A DNA stretch of 64,000 nt from Peptoniphilus mikwangii (GTDB lineage: Bacteria > Bacillota > Clostridia > Tissierellales > Peptoniphilaceae), in NCBI RefSeq assembly GCF_000468535.1, contig NZ_AUQY01000002.1:62001-126000 (forward strand). Reading direction: 5' to 3'. The position numbers and the translations under genes are program-made. The notes beneath the pieces were generated by a model. It saw only the letters and a program-made list of their open reading frames with translations, had not been told where the DNA came from and made no database searches. The stretch's first letter is position 1; the number at the start of each line of letters is the position of its first letter. Positions 26,059 to 35,749 of this stretch are shown piece by piece.

Positions 26059-27477
26059 TTGCCAAGAGAGGTTAGAAAAAAAACTCAAATAGAAGAAATG
26101 GATAGAGGTATATATGACATAAAGAATGAGGTTGTATATAGATCTAAAACGGAAAAAGGTCTTACAGAAGAAATAGTAAGACAAATTTCAAAAGAAAAAG
26201 ATGAACCTGAGTGGATGCTTGAATATAGGTTAAAGGCACTTGAAATATTTAATGAAAAAGAAAATCCGGTCTGGGGACCTGACATTTCAGAAGTAGATAT
26301 TGAAAAAATAACAACATATATAAGACCTGATGCAGATCTAACAGATGATTGGAATTTAGTGCCTGATGAAATAAGAGATACATTTGATAAACTTGGAATA
26401 CCTGAAGCGGAAAAAGAGGCTTTACTTTCAGGAGTTGGAGCTCAATATGACAGTGAGGTAGTTTATCATAATATACAAAAATATCTCCTTGATCAAGGCG
26501 TTGTATATACGGACTTTGAATCGGGACTTAGAGAATATCCCGAGATAGTTAAAAAATATTTTGGAAAGTGTATATCTCCTAACTTGCATAAATATGCCGC
26601 ACTTCACTATGCTGTATGGAGCGGAGGAAGTTTTGTATATGTTCCTAAGGGAGTAAGGGTTGATGTTCCTCTTCAATCTTATTTCAGACTTAATGCCCCC
26701 GGCGCAGGTCAGTTTGAACATACACTTATAATTGTGGAGGATGATGCATATTGTCATTTTATAGAAGGTTGTTCAGCACCTAAGTACAATGTGGTAAATC
26801 TTCACGCGGGAGCTGTAGAACTTTTTATAGGAGAAAATTCAACTCTCAGATATTCTACAATAGAGAACTGGTCAAGAAATATGTATAATTTAAATACTAA
26901 AAGAGCAATAGTTGAAAAAAACGGAAAAATAGAATGGGTTTCAGGCTCATTCGGTTCAAAAGTATCAATGCTATATCCTGCATCGGTTCTTGTCGGAGAT
27001 TATGCTACAAGTGAATTTACAGGAATATCTTTTGCCGGAGTAGGACAAAATATTGATACAGGCGCACAGGTAATTCATGCTGCTTCATATACAACATCTA
27101 CAGTTAATTCCAAGTCAATATCAAAATCAGGCGGAATAGCTGTATATAGAGGATTAGTTAAAGTAGCGGAAGGCGCACATGATTGCAAGAGCTCGGTTAG
27201 TTGTGAATCTTTAATGCTTGATAGCCTTTCAAGATCAGATACAATACCTGTAATAGATATAAAAAATAAGAGTGTTGATTTGGGACATGAGGCTAAAATA
27301 GGTAGGATTTCAGATCAGGTTATTTTTTATTTAATGAGTAGAGGGATTTCTGAAAATGATGCTAAAGCTATGGTAGTAAGAGGATTTGCAGAACCGATAG
27401 CTAAAGAACTTCCCATGGAATATGCTGTTGAAATGAATAATCTTATAAGCCTTGAGCTTGAAGGTTCAATTGGTTAG
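26059..27477 (+). CDS. sufB: Fe-S cluster assembly scaffold SufB
   Basis: 472 residues. Core scaffold on which the cluster is built with SufC and SufD. The N-terminal part has the YDSEVVYHNIQ segment, and the beta-helix region contains YVPKGVRVDVPLQSYFR, CSAPKY, and the C-terminal LSRSDTIPVIDI and DLGHEAKIGRISD motifs, with the conserved ISENDAKAMVVRGF helix at the end. The start is TTG 26059, six bases after GAGGTGA; this places translation one base after the sufC stop. Confidence 0.95.
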   Translation: MPREVRKKTQIEEMDRGIYDIKNEVVYRSKTEKGLTEEIVRQISKEKDEPEWMLEYRLKALEIFNEKENPVWGPDISEVDIEKITTYIRPDADLTDDWNLVPDEIRDTFDKLGIPEAEKEALLSGVGAQYDSEVVYHNIQKYLLDQGVVYTDFESGLREYPEIVKKYFGKCISPNLHKYAALHYAVWSGGSFVYVPKGVRVDVPLQSYFRLNAPGAGQFEHTLIIVEDDAYCHFIEGCSAPKYNVVNLHAGAVELFIGENSTLRYSTIENWSRNMYNLNTKRAIVEKNGKIEWVSGSFGSKVSMLYPASVLVGDYATSEFTGISFAGVGQNIDTGAQVIHAASYTTSTVNSKSISKSGGIAVYRGLVKVAEGAHDCKSSVSCESLMLDSLSRSDTIPVIDIKNKSVDLGHEAKIGRISDQVIFYLMSRGISENDAKAMVVRGFAEPIAKELPMEYAVEMNNLISLELEGSIG

Positions 27478-27486
27478 GAGGTAATT

Positions 27487-28533
27487 ATGAATACAAAAAT
27501 TTTGGGTAATAGCCTAACCTTTAAAACATTTGGCTGGCTTAAAGTAAATAACACTGAAATTTTTATGCCTGAAGGGATAAAACAGGAATACTATTTAAAA
27601 TCAGATAAGAAATTGGATGTAGAAGAATTTAAAAATGTTAAATACGGTGTTTCTGAAGAATGTATAGAATTAAATGATAAATTTGGAAATTTGTACAGGT
27701 CATATGTTTCAAGTAAGGATGCAGAAATAAATGAAATAGTAGATTTAAAACAAGACAGTAAAAATAATATTTTATTTGATACACACGATTTGATAGCAGA
27801 AGAAAATTCAAAATTAAATTTAATATTAAATTATAATTCGATAAGCAATTCTGATAAATATAGGAATTCAATTATAAGAATTTTAGCTAAAGAGAATTCA
27901 CAGGTTAATTTATATGTAATTCAAAATGGAGATGAAAAATCTTTTTCCTTAGAATCAATTCTTGTGAAGGCAGAAAAAAATTCGAGTGTCAATTTATGTC
28001 AGTTTGAATTAGGTTCAAAGGAATTATATACAAATTTTCAAGGCAATTTAATCGGAAATGAGTCGAACCTTAATATAGACAGTATTTATTTCGGATATGA
28101 TGATAATAAGATTAATATGCTATATGATATTTTGCACTATGGAGAAGAAACTAAGTCGGAAGTTGTAGTAAATGGGGCATTAAAAGATAACAGTTATAAG
28201 AATTTTAAATCTACTCTCGATTTTAAAGAAGGTTCAAGCTTTGCGGTCGGTTCAGAAGAGGAATATGTTGTTCTAATGGATGATAGTGTTACAGCTTTAT
28301 CAGTTCCTATACTGTTGGCACATGAAGATAATGTAGAGGGAAACCACGCTGCAAGTGCAGGTAAGATAGATCAACAACTTTTATTTTATATAATGAGTAG
28401 AGGATTCAATCAAGTTGAAGCTGAATCACTAATAATAGAATCTAAATTTTCAAGAGCGATAGATAAACTTGAAAATGAGGAATTAAAAGAAAAGCTATGG
28501 AAGAATATATTTGGCATTGCGAGGAGGAGATAA
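27487..28533 (+). CDS. sufD: Fe-S cluster assembly protein SufD
   Basis: 348 residues, short and divergent in its N-terminal half, as SufD often is. The C-terminal part is clear: SALSVPILLAHEDNVEGNHAASAGKIDQQLLFYIMSRG contains the conserved EGNHAAS and the helix shared with SufB (with His in place for cluster assembly). It is the structural partner of SufB. TAGGAGG precedes ATG 27487, and the stop touches the sufS start codon. Confidence 0.92.
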   Translation: MNTKILGNSLTFKTFGWLKVNNTEIFMPEGIKQEYYLKSDKKLDVEEFKNVKYGVSEECIELNDKFGNLYRSYVSSKDAEINEIVDLKQDSKNNILFDTHDLIAEENSKLNLILNYNSISNSDKYRNSIIRILAKENSQVNLYVIQNGDEKSFSLESILVKAEKNSSVNLCQFELGSKELYTNFQGNLIGNESNLNIDSIYFGYDDNKINMLYDILHYGEETKSEVVVNGALKDNSYKNFKSTLDFKEGSSFAVGSEEEYVVLMDDSVTALSVPILLAHEDNVEGNHAASAGKIDQQLLFYIMSRGFNQVEAESLIIESKFSRAIDKLENEELKEKLWKNIFGIARRR

Positions 28534-29769
28534 ATGTTAAGTAAAAATGAAATTTTGGATATAAGAAAAGACTTTAATTATTTGAAGTTAGAAAAAAATT
28601 TTGTTTACTTTGACAACGGAGCAACAGTACAGAAACCGAATAGTATAATAAAGTCTATTGAAGATTATTATAAATTTGAAAATGGAAATCCTCATAGAGG
28701 AGCACATTATTTTGCAATAAAGGCCACAGAAATATATGAAAGCGCAAGAGAAAGAGTTGCAAAATTTTTGAATGCAAAGTCATCTAACGAAGTGATATTT
28801 TTACGAAATACAACAGAGGCTCTTAATCTGGTTGCATATTCATGGGCTCTTGAAAATTTAAAAGAGGGTGATGAGATTCTGCTTTCAATAATGGAGCATC
28901 ATTCAAATTGTGTAACTTGGCAATATGTTGCGAATAAAACTAAGGCTAATCTTGTATATTTATATATTGATGATAATAAACAGATAACTGATGAGGAATT
29001 TAAATCTAAAATAAGTGAAAAGACAAAGCTTTTTACTATAACAGCGGCATCAAATGTAGTTGGAACTATGCCTGATATAAAACGATATATAAAACTTGCT
29101 AAGGAAAAGTCCAAAAATATAAAGACAATTATAGATGCGGCACAATTTGCTCCGCATCAAAAAATAGACGTACAAAATATTGATTGTGATTTTTTGGCAT
29201 TTTCCGGTCATAAAATGTTTTCTGCTATGGGAATCGGAGTACTGTATGGAAAAGAAGATATACTAAATTCTATGAATCCGTTTATGTATGGCGGAGATAT
29301 GATAGAGTATGTTTATGAAGATCATTCTACATTTTTAAAATCGCCACAGAGATTTGAAGCGGGTACTGCAAATGTTGAAGGGGCAAAGTCTCTCCATGCG
29401 GCAATTGACTATATAGAAAATATAGGTATGGAAAATATAGCTGAATATGAAAATTCTATTATGAAGTATGCATATGATAAGATGCTTGATATTCCATACA
29501 TTGATGTATATACAACGAGAACTGAGAATAGAAGTCCTGTATTGTCATTTAATTTTAAGCAGGCGCATCCACATGATGTTGCATCGATTTTAGATAGTTA
29601 TAATATAGGAATTAGAAGCGGGCATCACTGTGCACAGCCATTACACAGATTTCTCGGAATAAATTTTTCTTGTAGAGCATCATTTTCTTTCTATAATACA
29701 TTTGAAGAAATAGATTATTTTATAGAACACCTTGAGAGTGTAAGGAGGATGATGGGAATTGAATCTTAA
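28534..29769 (+). CDS. sufS: Cysteine desulfurase SufS
   Basis: 411 residues. A PLP enzyme that takes sulfur from cysteine and passes it to SufU. The PLP lysine is in FSGHKMFSAMGIG, the catalytic cysteine in RSGHHCAQPLHRF, and the N terminus has YFDNGATVQKPNS. The short active-site loop and the RSGHHCAQP motif mark group II (SufS) enzymes and separate it from the IscS type encoded a few genes later. ATG 28534 abuts the sufD stop, after GAGGAGGAGA. Confidence 0.95.
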   Translation: MLSKNEILDIRKDFNYLKLEKNFVYFDNGATVQKPNSIIKSIEDYYKFENGNPHRGAHYFAIKATEIYESARERVAKFLNAKSSNEVIFLRNTTEALNLVAYSWALENLKEGDEILLSIMEHHSNCVTWQYVANKTKANLVYLYIDDNKQITDEEFKSKISEKTKLFTITAASNVVGTMPDIKRYIKLAKEKSKNIKTIIDAAQFAPHQKIDVQNIDCDFLAFSGHKMFSAMGIGVLYGKEDILNSMNPFMYGGDMIEYVYEDHSTFLKSPQRFEAGTANVEGAKSLHAAIDYIENIGMENIAEYENSIMKYAYDKMLDIPYIDVYTTRTENRSPVLSFNFKQAHPHDVASILDSYNIGIRSGHHCAQPLHRFLGINFSCRASFSFYNTFEEIDYFIEHLESVRRMMGIES

Positions 29770-30208
29770 TGAAATTTATACTGAGCTTATATTAGAGCAT
29801 AGTAAAAATAAAAGAAACAAGAGAAATTTAGAAGAGCCGACTCACATTGAACTTGGGCACAATCCCAGCTGTGGAGATGAGATAACATTACAACTTAAGA
29901 TTGAGAATGATGTTATTGAAGATATATCCTATGTAGGACACGGATGTGCTATATCTCAGGCATCTACTTCAATAATGATTGATATAGTAAAGGGAGTTAC
30001 TGTAGAAAAAGCACTTGAGCTTTGTGAGAAATTTATTTCTATGGTTAAAGGTGAAATTGGAGAGAATGAACTTGATGAATTGGGAGATGCAATTGCCTTT
30101 GAAAATATTCAGAATTTGCCTGCAAGAGTTAAATGTGCAGTTCTTGCATGGCACACATTAAAAGATATTCTTGAAAATAATAAAACCGAAGGCAGTTTTA
30201 CTCCTTGA
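29759..30208 (+). CDS. sufU: Zinc-dependent sulfur transfer protein SufU
   Basis: 149 residues. Accepts persulfide sulfur from SufS by zinc-ligand exchange. The three conserved cysteines and the aspartate are visible: NPSCGDEI, GHGCAIS and VKCAVLAW. The start is TTG 29759, ten bases after AAGGAGG; the two nearby ATG codons (29749, 29752) are out of frame. The gene overlaps sufS by 11 bases, as expected for an enzyme/acceptor pair. Confidence 0.93.
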   Translation: MNLNEIYTELILEHSKNKRNKRNLEEPTHIELGHNPSCGDEITLQLKIENDVIEDISYVGHGCAISQASTSIMIDIVKGVTVEKALELCEKFISMVKGEIGENELDELGDAIAFENIQNLPARVKCAVLAWHTLKDILENNKTEGSFTP

Positions 30209-30219
30209 GAGGGGATTAT

Positions 30220-30618
30220 ATGAAGTTATCAACAAAGGGTAGATATGGTCTTATGGCAATGTACAGACTTAGTTTAAATTATGGAAACGGACCAACTCCT
30301 ATAAATGATATAGCTAAGGAAGAAAAATTATCGGAGGCCTATTTAGAGCAATTATTTACTTTACTTAAAAAGAAAAATTTGGTAAAGAGTATAAGAGGTG
30401 CAGCCGGCGGATATGAACTTGCAAAATCTCCAAGTGAAATTAAAATAGGAGAAATTCTAAATGCACTTGAGGGAGATATTGCGTTGTCTTGTAGCAGTAT
30501 GAATATAAAGCCGGAGTGCAGGAATGTAGAAACTTGTCCTACAAGGGAAATATTGGAAAAACTCCAAATTAAACTTGAGGAAGTACTTGATTCAATGACA
30601 CTTGCAGATATGAGGTGA
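30220..30618 (+). CDS. iscR: Rrf2/IscR-like regulator with Cys cluster
   Basis: 132 residues. A Rrf2-family winged helix (MKLSTKGRYGLMAMYRL, then IAKEEKLSEAYLEQLFTLLKK as the recognition region) with three cysteines, C91, C100 and C106, placed where IscR binds its [2Fe-2S] cluster; the spacing C-x8-C-x5-C is wider than in E. coli. It is therefore likely to sense Fe-S status and control the suf genes around it. The start is ATG 30220 (GAGAGGGGA upstream), not the in-frame TTG 30205 inside sufU. The gene is followed by a second desulfurase. Confidence 0.9.
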   Translation: MKLSTKGRYGLMAMYRLSLNYGNGPTPINDIAKEEKLSEAYLEQLFTLLKKKNLVKSIRGAAGGYELAKSPSEIKIGEILNALEGDIALSCSSMNIKPECRNVETCPTREILEKLQIKLEEVLDSMTLADMR

Positions 30619-30620
30619 TT

Positions 30621-31748
30621 ATGGAAATATATTTAGATAATTCTGCTACAACAAGGTTAGATAAAGAAGTTTTAGAAGAAATGCTGCCATACCTTACAGG
30701 AGAGTTTGCAAATCCTTCCAGTATATATACAATAGCAAGGACTACAAAACAGGCTATAGAAAAAAGTAGAGATTTGATAGCCGATAAATTGGGGGCTAAA
30801 TCTAAAGAGATATTTTTTACATCAGGAGGCTCGGAATCTGATAATTGGGCAATAAAAGGAACTGTTGATGCAAATATAGGAAAACATATAATTACGACGC
30901 CGATTGAACATCACGCTGTTTTAAATACATTTGAATATTTAGAAAAAAAAGGATATGATGTATCATATTTAAAGGTAGATTCTGATGGAATTGTAGATTT
31001 AGAATATTTAGAGAATATTTTAAATGAAAATACGGCTTTGGTATCTGTAATGTATGCAAATAATGAGATAGGAACTATAGAACCAATTGAAAAAATAGGG
31101 AATATATTAAAAGAAAGAAATATATTGTTTCATGTGGACGGTGTCCAGGCGCTTTCAAGTATAGATTTTAAACTTAAAGATCTTCCGATGGATTTAATGA
31201 GTTTCTCTGCTCATAAGATAAGAGGTCCTAAGGGGATAGGAGCACTTTATATAAAAGAAGGAACGAAAATAAATCCAATTATACATGGTGGAAGCCAAGA
31301 ACGTGGGAGAAGAGCAGGAACGGAAAATGTTGCAAGTATAGTAGGATTTGCAAAAGCTGTTGATATAAGTAGAAAAAATATAAAAAATGATGTAAAATAT
31401 ATAGAGAATTTAAGAAATATTTTAATGAACAGTTTGCTTGAAATTGATGGAGTTTATTTGAACGGTTCTTCAAAAAACAGACTTTCAAATAATATAAATA
31501 TATCAATAGAAAAAGTGGATGCTCAAGCATTATTAATGATGCTTGATATGAGAGGAGTATATGCTTCAAGCGGAAGTGCATGTACGGCAGGAAGCATGGC
31601 ACCTTCACACGTTCTAAAATCAATAGGAAGAAGTGATGAGCTTGCAAGAAATTGTTTGAGATTATCACTCGGTATTGATAATAATATTTATGAAATAAAT
31701 GAAGCATCTGTTATAATAAGAGAAGTAATAGAAACTTTAAGAAGATAG
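30621..31748 (+). CDS. iscS: Cysteine desulfurase, IscS/NifS type
   Basis: 375 residues. A group I desulfurase: YLDNSATT at the start, PLP lysine in FSAHKIRGPKGIGALY, and the flexible catalytic loop SSGSACTAGSMAPSHVL. It coexists with SufS, so sulfur may be supplied to two routes; IscS-type enzymes next to IscR in clostridia often feed tRNA thiolation or a minimal Isc pathway. No IscU-type scaffold follows here. Start ATG 30621 is preferred over GTG 30615 because GAGGTGA (30612-30618) would overlap the latter. Confidence 0.93.
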   Translation: MEIYLDNSATTRLDKEVLEEMLPYLTGEFANPSSIYTIARTTKQAIEKSRDLIADKLGAKSKEIFFTSGGSESDNWAIKGTVDANIGKHIITTPIEHHAVLNTFEYLEKKGYDVSYLKVDSDGIVDLEYLENILNENTALVSVMYANNEIGTIEPIEKIGNILKERNILFHVDGVQALSSIDFKLKDLPMDLMSFSAHKIRGPKGIGALYIKEGTKINPIIHGGSQERGRRAGTENVASIVGFAKAVDISRKNIKNDVKYIENLRNILMNSLLEIDGVYLNGSSKNRLSNNINISIEKVDAQALLMMLDMRGVYASSGSACTAGSMAPSHVLKSIGRSDELARNCLRLSLGIDNNIYEINEASVIIREVIETLRR

Positions 31749-31757
31749 AGGTGAGAT

Positions 31758-32984
31758 ATGAGCTCTATAAAGGCGGTAACACCGGGATTTATAACAACTG
31801 CAGTAGCTACGTTATCCATATTTCTTTTATTTTTAATAATTTATTATTTAATAAATATTGGGAATAGATATATTGACAGAAATAAAAGAATAAATATAGA
31901 CTTGAAACTTGCAATTAGAATTTTATTTGGAGTTGTAGTATTGTATTCTTTAAAATTGATATTTAATAAATATCCAATAGTATCTGATACGATATGGGCA
32001 TTAATTGCAGCTATTATAGTTTCGTTTTTGATAAATCCGGTTGTAACTTATTTTGAAACTAAAAAGATCAATAGAAAATATGGCGTTATAATTGTATATG
32101 TAAGTGTCATTTTAGTATTGGCAATATTACTTATAATAGTAATACCTAAAACAATTCAAGAAATAACGAACCTATTAAAGAGTATACCATCTCTTATAGA
32201 TCAAAGCGGTAAAATATTAAATGATTTGTCTGAAAAATTAAATAAGTCTTTTAATTATGACTTACCAAAAAATGAACAGGGAAGGACAATTATTGAAGAA
32301 ATTCAAAATAGCATAAATAAGTATATAGTTTTAGTTCCTGAGGCAATACTTTCAAAATTAAAAAATTTAACTATGGGTATGCAAACTGTATTTTCAAAGT
32401 TACTTAGATTTGTGCTTATATTTATATTTTCTTTCTATTTTACAGTAGATAAGAATAAGTTTAAAAATATTTTGGATTCACATATTCCTGTAAAACATAG
32501 AAATGATATATTATATATCGCAAGTAGAATAAATAGTGCACTTCATGATTTTGTAAAGGGAAGATTGTTGATGGCGGTGTTTGTTGGATTTGCCACTATG
32601 GTGTATTTGTTAATACTTGGAGTTGATTTTGCAGTTGTAATAGGTATTATAACTTGTATTGCGGATATAATTCCATATATTGGACCGTTTCTTGGATTTG
32701 TTCCGGCGGTGCTGTTTGCGTTTATTGAATCTCCAATTAAAGCGCTATGGGTTGCGATATTATTTTTATTATTGCAATGGGCGGAAAATAATATTATAGC
32801 CCCGAAATTATTGGCGGATAAGACAGGCTTAAATCCTATGGTTATACTTATTGCAATTATTATCGGCGGTGGAGTGTTTGGAATATGGGGTATGATATTT
32901 GCAGTTCCTATAGTATCTGTTGCTTTAATATTGATAGATTTTGCAAAAATGAAATATAATGAGAGAAATAGAAATATAGTCTAA
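31758..32984 (+). CDS. AI-2E family transporter-like membrane protein
   Basis: 408 residues, with about eight predicted membrane segments and a central amphipathic region (about 130-230). The GRLLMAVFVGFATMVYLLILG and IITCIADIIPYIGPFLGFVP motifs near the C terminus are the hallmark of the AI-2E (TqsA/PerM/YueF) family. Members have been linked to autoinducer-2 export, Na+(Li+)/H+ exchange or other transport, so no substrate is assigned. It follows iscS after nine bases with GAGGTGAG as ribosome site and seems to be the last gene of the suf operon. Confidence 0.85.
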   Translation: MSSIKAVTPGFITTAVATLSIFLLFLIIYYLINIGNRYIDRNKRINIDLKLAIRILFGVVVLYSLKLIFNKYPIVSDTIWALIAAIIVSFLINPVVTYFETKKINRKYGVIIVYVSVILVLAILLIIVIPKTIQEITNLLKSIPSLIDQSGKILNDLSEKLNKSFNYDLPKNEQGRTIIEEIQNSINKYIVLVPEAILSKLKNLTMGMQTVFSKLLRFVLIFIFSFYFTVDKNKFKNILDSHIPVKHRNDILYIASRINSALHDFVKGRLLMAVFVGFATMVYLLILGVDFAVVIGIITCIADIIPYIGPFLGFVPAVLFAFIESPIKALWVAILFLLLQWAENNIIAPKLLADKTGLNPMVILIAIIIGGGVFGIWGMIFAVPIVSVALILIDFAKMKYNERNRNIV

Positions 32985-32985
32985 A

Positions 32986-33014
32986 TTGACAAAATTAGAT
33001 ATACAATTTATAAT
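32986..33014 (+). promoter_or_regulatory. Consensus sigma-A promoter of alaS
   Basis: TTGACA (32986-32991), 17-base spacer, TATAAT (33009-33014): an exact consensus match. Predicted start about 33021, leaving a leader near 52 bases. Confidence 0.9.
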
Positions 33015-33029
33015 TTTAATGACAAAGTG

Positions 33030-33054
33030 TCCTCCCTTTGACGGGAGGATTTTT
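33030..33054 (+). terminator. Hairpin with T-run in the alaS leader
   Basis: TCCTCCC (33030-33036), loop TTTGAC, GGGAGGA (33043-33049) and five T. It can terminate transcription arriving from the suf operon. It starts only about ten bases after the predicted alaS transcription start, so its action on alaS itself is unclear. Confidence 0.65.
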
Positions 33055-33072
33055 AAGGTAGAGAGGTGTAGT

Positions 33073-35697
33073 ATGAAGAATCTTAAATTACATGAGATTA
33101 GATCGTTATATTTAAATTTTTTTGAGTCTAAGCAGCACTTAATGCTTCCGAGTTTTTCGCTTATACCAAAAAATGACAAATCACTTTTATTGATTGGAGC
33201 GGGAATGGCTCCTATGAAAAAATATTTTACAGGAGAATTGACTCCTCCATCAAGAAGAGTTACAACTTGCCAAAAATGTGTAAGAACAGGAGATATTGAA
33301 AACGTAGGGAAAACTGATAGACACGCAACTTTTTTTGAAATGCTTGGTAATTTTTCTTTTGGAGATTATTTTAAAAGGGAAGCAATAACTTGGGCATGGG
33401 AATTTTTAACAGAGCAAATTGAAATTTCAAAAGATGATTTATGGGTAACTGTATATCATGAAGATGATGAAGCTTTTAGAATTTGGAATGAAGAAATAAA
33501 AGTTCCTGAAGAGAGAATAGTAAGACTTGGTAAAGATGATAATTTCTGGGAACTTGAAGTAGGTCCGTCAGGTCCTTGTTCTGAAATCTATGTAGATAGA
33601 GGCGAGGCTTATGGATGTGGAGATAAAAATTGTAAGCCCGGATGTGATTGTGATAGATTTATTGAAGTTTGGAATTTGGTATTCACTCAATTTGATAAAG
33701 ATGAAAGTGGAGTATACCATCCATTAAAGAATCCCAATATAGATACGGGAATGGGACTTGAAAGGCTTGCAACAGTAGTTCAACATACAAATAATATTTT
33801 TGAGATTGATGCAATTCAAGATATTATAAGAGAGATTGAAAAAATTTCAGGGTATAAATATGAAACGGACAAAAAATTAGATGAGTCTGTTAGAGTTATA
33901 ACTGATCATATAAGAGCTATGACATTTATGATATCTGATACAATAAGACCTTCAAATGAAGGAAGAGGATATGTTCTCAGACGTTTTATAAGAAGAGCTG
34001 CAAGACATGGAAGGATACTTGGAATTAAAAAGAGTTTCTTGTCAGAACTTTCAGATTTAATAATAAATTCATGGGGTGCAGATTATTATCCTGAATTAAT
34101 AGAAAATAGAGATAATATTAAATCAGTAATAAAAGCTGAAGAGGAAAAATTCCTTGAAACAATAGAGCAAGGCATGAGCATGCTTGAATCTCATATATTA
34201 GATTTAAAAGAGAAAAAGTTGGATATATTAGATGGAGAATATGCATTTAAGTTATATGACACTTATGGATTTCCGGTTGATTTGACAGCAGAAATATTAG
34301 ATGAAAATTCAATAAAGCTTGATAGAGATGGATTTGATAAAAATATGGATGCTCAAAGAAAAAGAGCCAGAGCTGCAAGAGATGATTCAGATAATATAGG
34401 ATGGGGAAGCCATGACAATGAAAAAATCTATGAAGGATTAAAGAATGAGTTTGTAGGTTATGAAAAAGATGAATGCAAAGCTAATATAATCGAATTAGTT
34501 AAATCGAATGAACTTGTTGATAAATTAACAAAAGGTGAAAAGGGAATCATTATACTTGATAAAACACCTTTCTATGCAGAATCGGGTGGTCAAGCGGGCG
34601 ATACAGGTATTATAGAATCTGATAAATTTAAAATAAAAGTAATTGATACTAAGAAAAATGTAAAAGGATTACATCTCCATATGGTGGAAGTTGAGGAAGG
34701 TATAGTAGAAAAGTCAGAAGTATCAGCTAAAATAGATGTAATCAGAAGATTTAACATAAGAAGAAATCACTCTGTAACGCACTTATTGCACAAAGCACTT
34801 AAAGAAGTGTTAGGAAATCATGTAAACCAAGCAGGTTCAGAAGTATTAGACAATAGAATGAGGTTTGATTTCACTCATTTTGAGGCTATAGACAAAGAAG
34901 ATTTACAAAAGATAGAAGATAGAGTAAATCAAAAAATATTTGAAGCATTACCTGTTAAAACTACAATTACAAATCCTGAAGATGCTTATAAGCTTGGAGC
35001 AGTCGGATTATTTGAAGAAAAATACAGTTCTGTTGTAAGAGTAGTTACTATGGGAGATTATTCAATGGAATTATGTGGTGGAACTCATGTGAGCAATACA
35101 TCAGAAATTTCGATGTTTAAAATTATTTCTGAAAACGGAATTTCATCCGGAGTTAGAAGAATTGAATCAATAACAGGACCTGCAGTATATTCTTATTTAA
35201 ATAATCTTGAAAACTTAAGAGATGAAAGTGCTTCAGCATTAAAATCAAATAAGTCTGATATAATTCAAAAGATAAAACTTTTGACAGAGAATGTTAAAGC
35301 TTATGAAAAGCAAATAGAAGAACTCAAGTTAAAGACAGCAAAAGATGAAGTTAGTGAAATCATTAAAAACGTTAAAAAAATTAATTCAATAAATTATGTA
35401 ACATACAGATTTAATGAAGTGGATGTAAATACACTTCGAAACTTAGCTGATGAAGTTAGAGAAAAAGTCGGAAGTGTTGTAGTATTATTTGCAACAGAAA
35501 TAGAGGACAAAGTTAATTTTGTATGTGCAGTTTCACAAGACCTTGTAAAACAAAAAATTTCTGCCGGTAACATAGTTAAAGAAGTTGCAAAAGTAACAGG
35601 AGGCGGTGGAGGCGGTAGACCGGATATGGCTACAGCCGGAGGAAAGGATGCTTCTAAAATTGACTTGGCTTTAGAAGAGATAAAGAATATTTTATAG
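33073..35697 (+). CDS. alaS: Alanyl-tRNA synthetase
   Basis: 874 residues, full length for AlaRS. Charges tRNA-Ala and edits Ser/Gly mischarging. The class II core has RVTTCQKCVRTGDIENVG and FFEMLGNFSFGDYFK (motif 2 region) and GMGLERLA (motif 3). The editing domain holds HSVTHLLHKAL and the zinc ligands of ELCGGTHVSNT. The C-Ala domain ends with a glycine run, GGGGGGRPDMATAGGKD. The start is ATG 33073 after GAGAGGTG; the open frame from TTG 32986 covers the promoter and leader hairpin and is not coding. It is followed by ireB, ruvX and yrzB, the arrangement seen in Bacillus. Confidence 0.96.
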   Translation: MKNLKLHEIRSLYLNFFESKQHLMLPSFSLIPKNDKSLLLIGAGMAPMKKYFTGELTPPSRRVTTCQKCVRTGDIENVGKTDRHATFFEMLGNFSFGDYFKREAITWAWEFLTEQIEISKDDLWVTVYHEDDEAFRIWNEEIKVPEERIVRLGKDDNFWELEVGPSGPCSEIYVDRGEAYGCGDKNCKPGCDCDRFIEVWNLVFTQFDKDESGVYHPLKNPNIDTGMGLERLATVVQHTNNIFEIDAIQDIIREIEKISGYKYETDKKLDESVRVITDHIRAMTFMISDTIRPSNEGRGYVLRRFIRRAARHGRILGIKKSFLSELSDLIINSWGADYYPELIENRDNIKSVIKAEEEKFLETIEQGMSMLESHILDLKEKKLDILDGEYAFKLYDTYGFPVDLTAEILDENSIKLDRDGFDKNMDAQRKRARAARDDSDNIGWGSHDNEKIYEGLKNEFVGYEKDECKANIIELVKSNELVDKLTKGEKGIIILDKTPFYAESGGQAGDTGIIESDKFKIKVIDTKKNVKGLHLHMVEVEEGIVEKSEVSAKIDVIRRFNIRRNHSVTHLLHKALKEVLGNHVNQAGSEVLDNRMRFDFTHFEAIDKEDLQKIEDRVNQKIFEALPVKTTITNPEDAYKLGAVGLFEEKYSSVVRVVTMGDYSMELCGGTHVSNTSEISMFKIISENGISSGVRRIESITGPAVYSYLNNLENLRDESASALKSNKSDIIQKIKLLTENVKAYEKQIEELKLKTAKDEVSEIIKNVKKINSINYVTYRFNEVDVNTLRNLADEVREKVGSVVVLFATEIEDKVNFVCAVSQDLVKQKISAGNIVKEVAKVTGGGGGGRPDMATAGGKDASKIDLALEEIKNIL

Positions 35698-35723
35698 TTT
35701 AAGTTTTTTTAAAACACATTATA

Positions 35724-35732
35724 TGGTATAAT
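35724..35732 (+). promoter_or_regulatory. Extended -10 promoter of ireB
   Basis: TGGTATAAT with TATAAT at 35727-35732, inside the near-palindrome ATATG-N7-CATAT (35721-35737). AGGAGG follows at 35738-35743. Confidence 0.55.
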
Positions 35733-35749
35733 CATATAGGAGGGATATT

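Noticed and set aside
32986-33070. N-terminal extension of AlaRS from TTG 32986
   Set aside because: The stretch coincides with a consensus promoter and hairpin, and the family starts at the residue encoded by ATG 33073.
32986-33072. T-box riboswitch before alaS
   Set aside because: The leader is only about 52 bases and lacks the T-box sequence and specifier stem.
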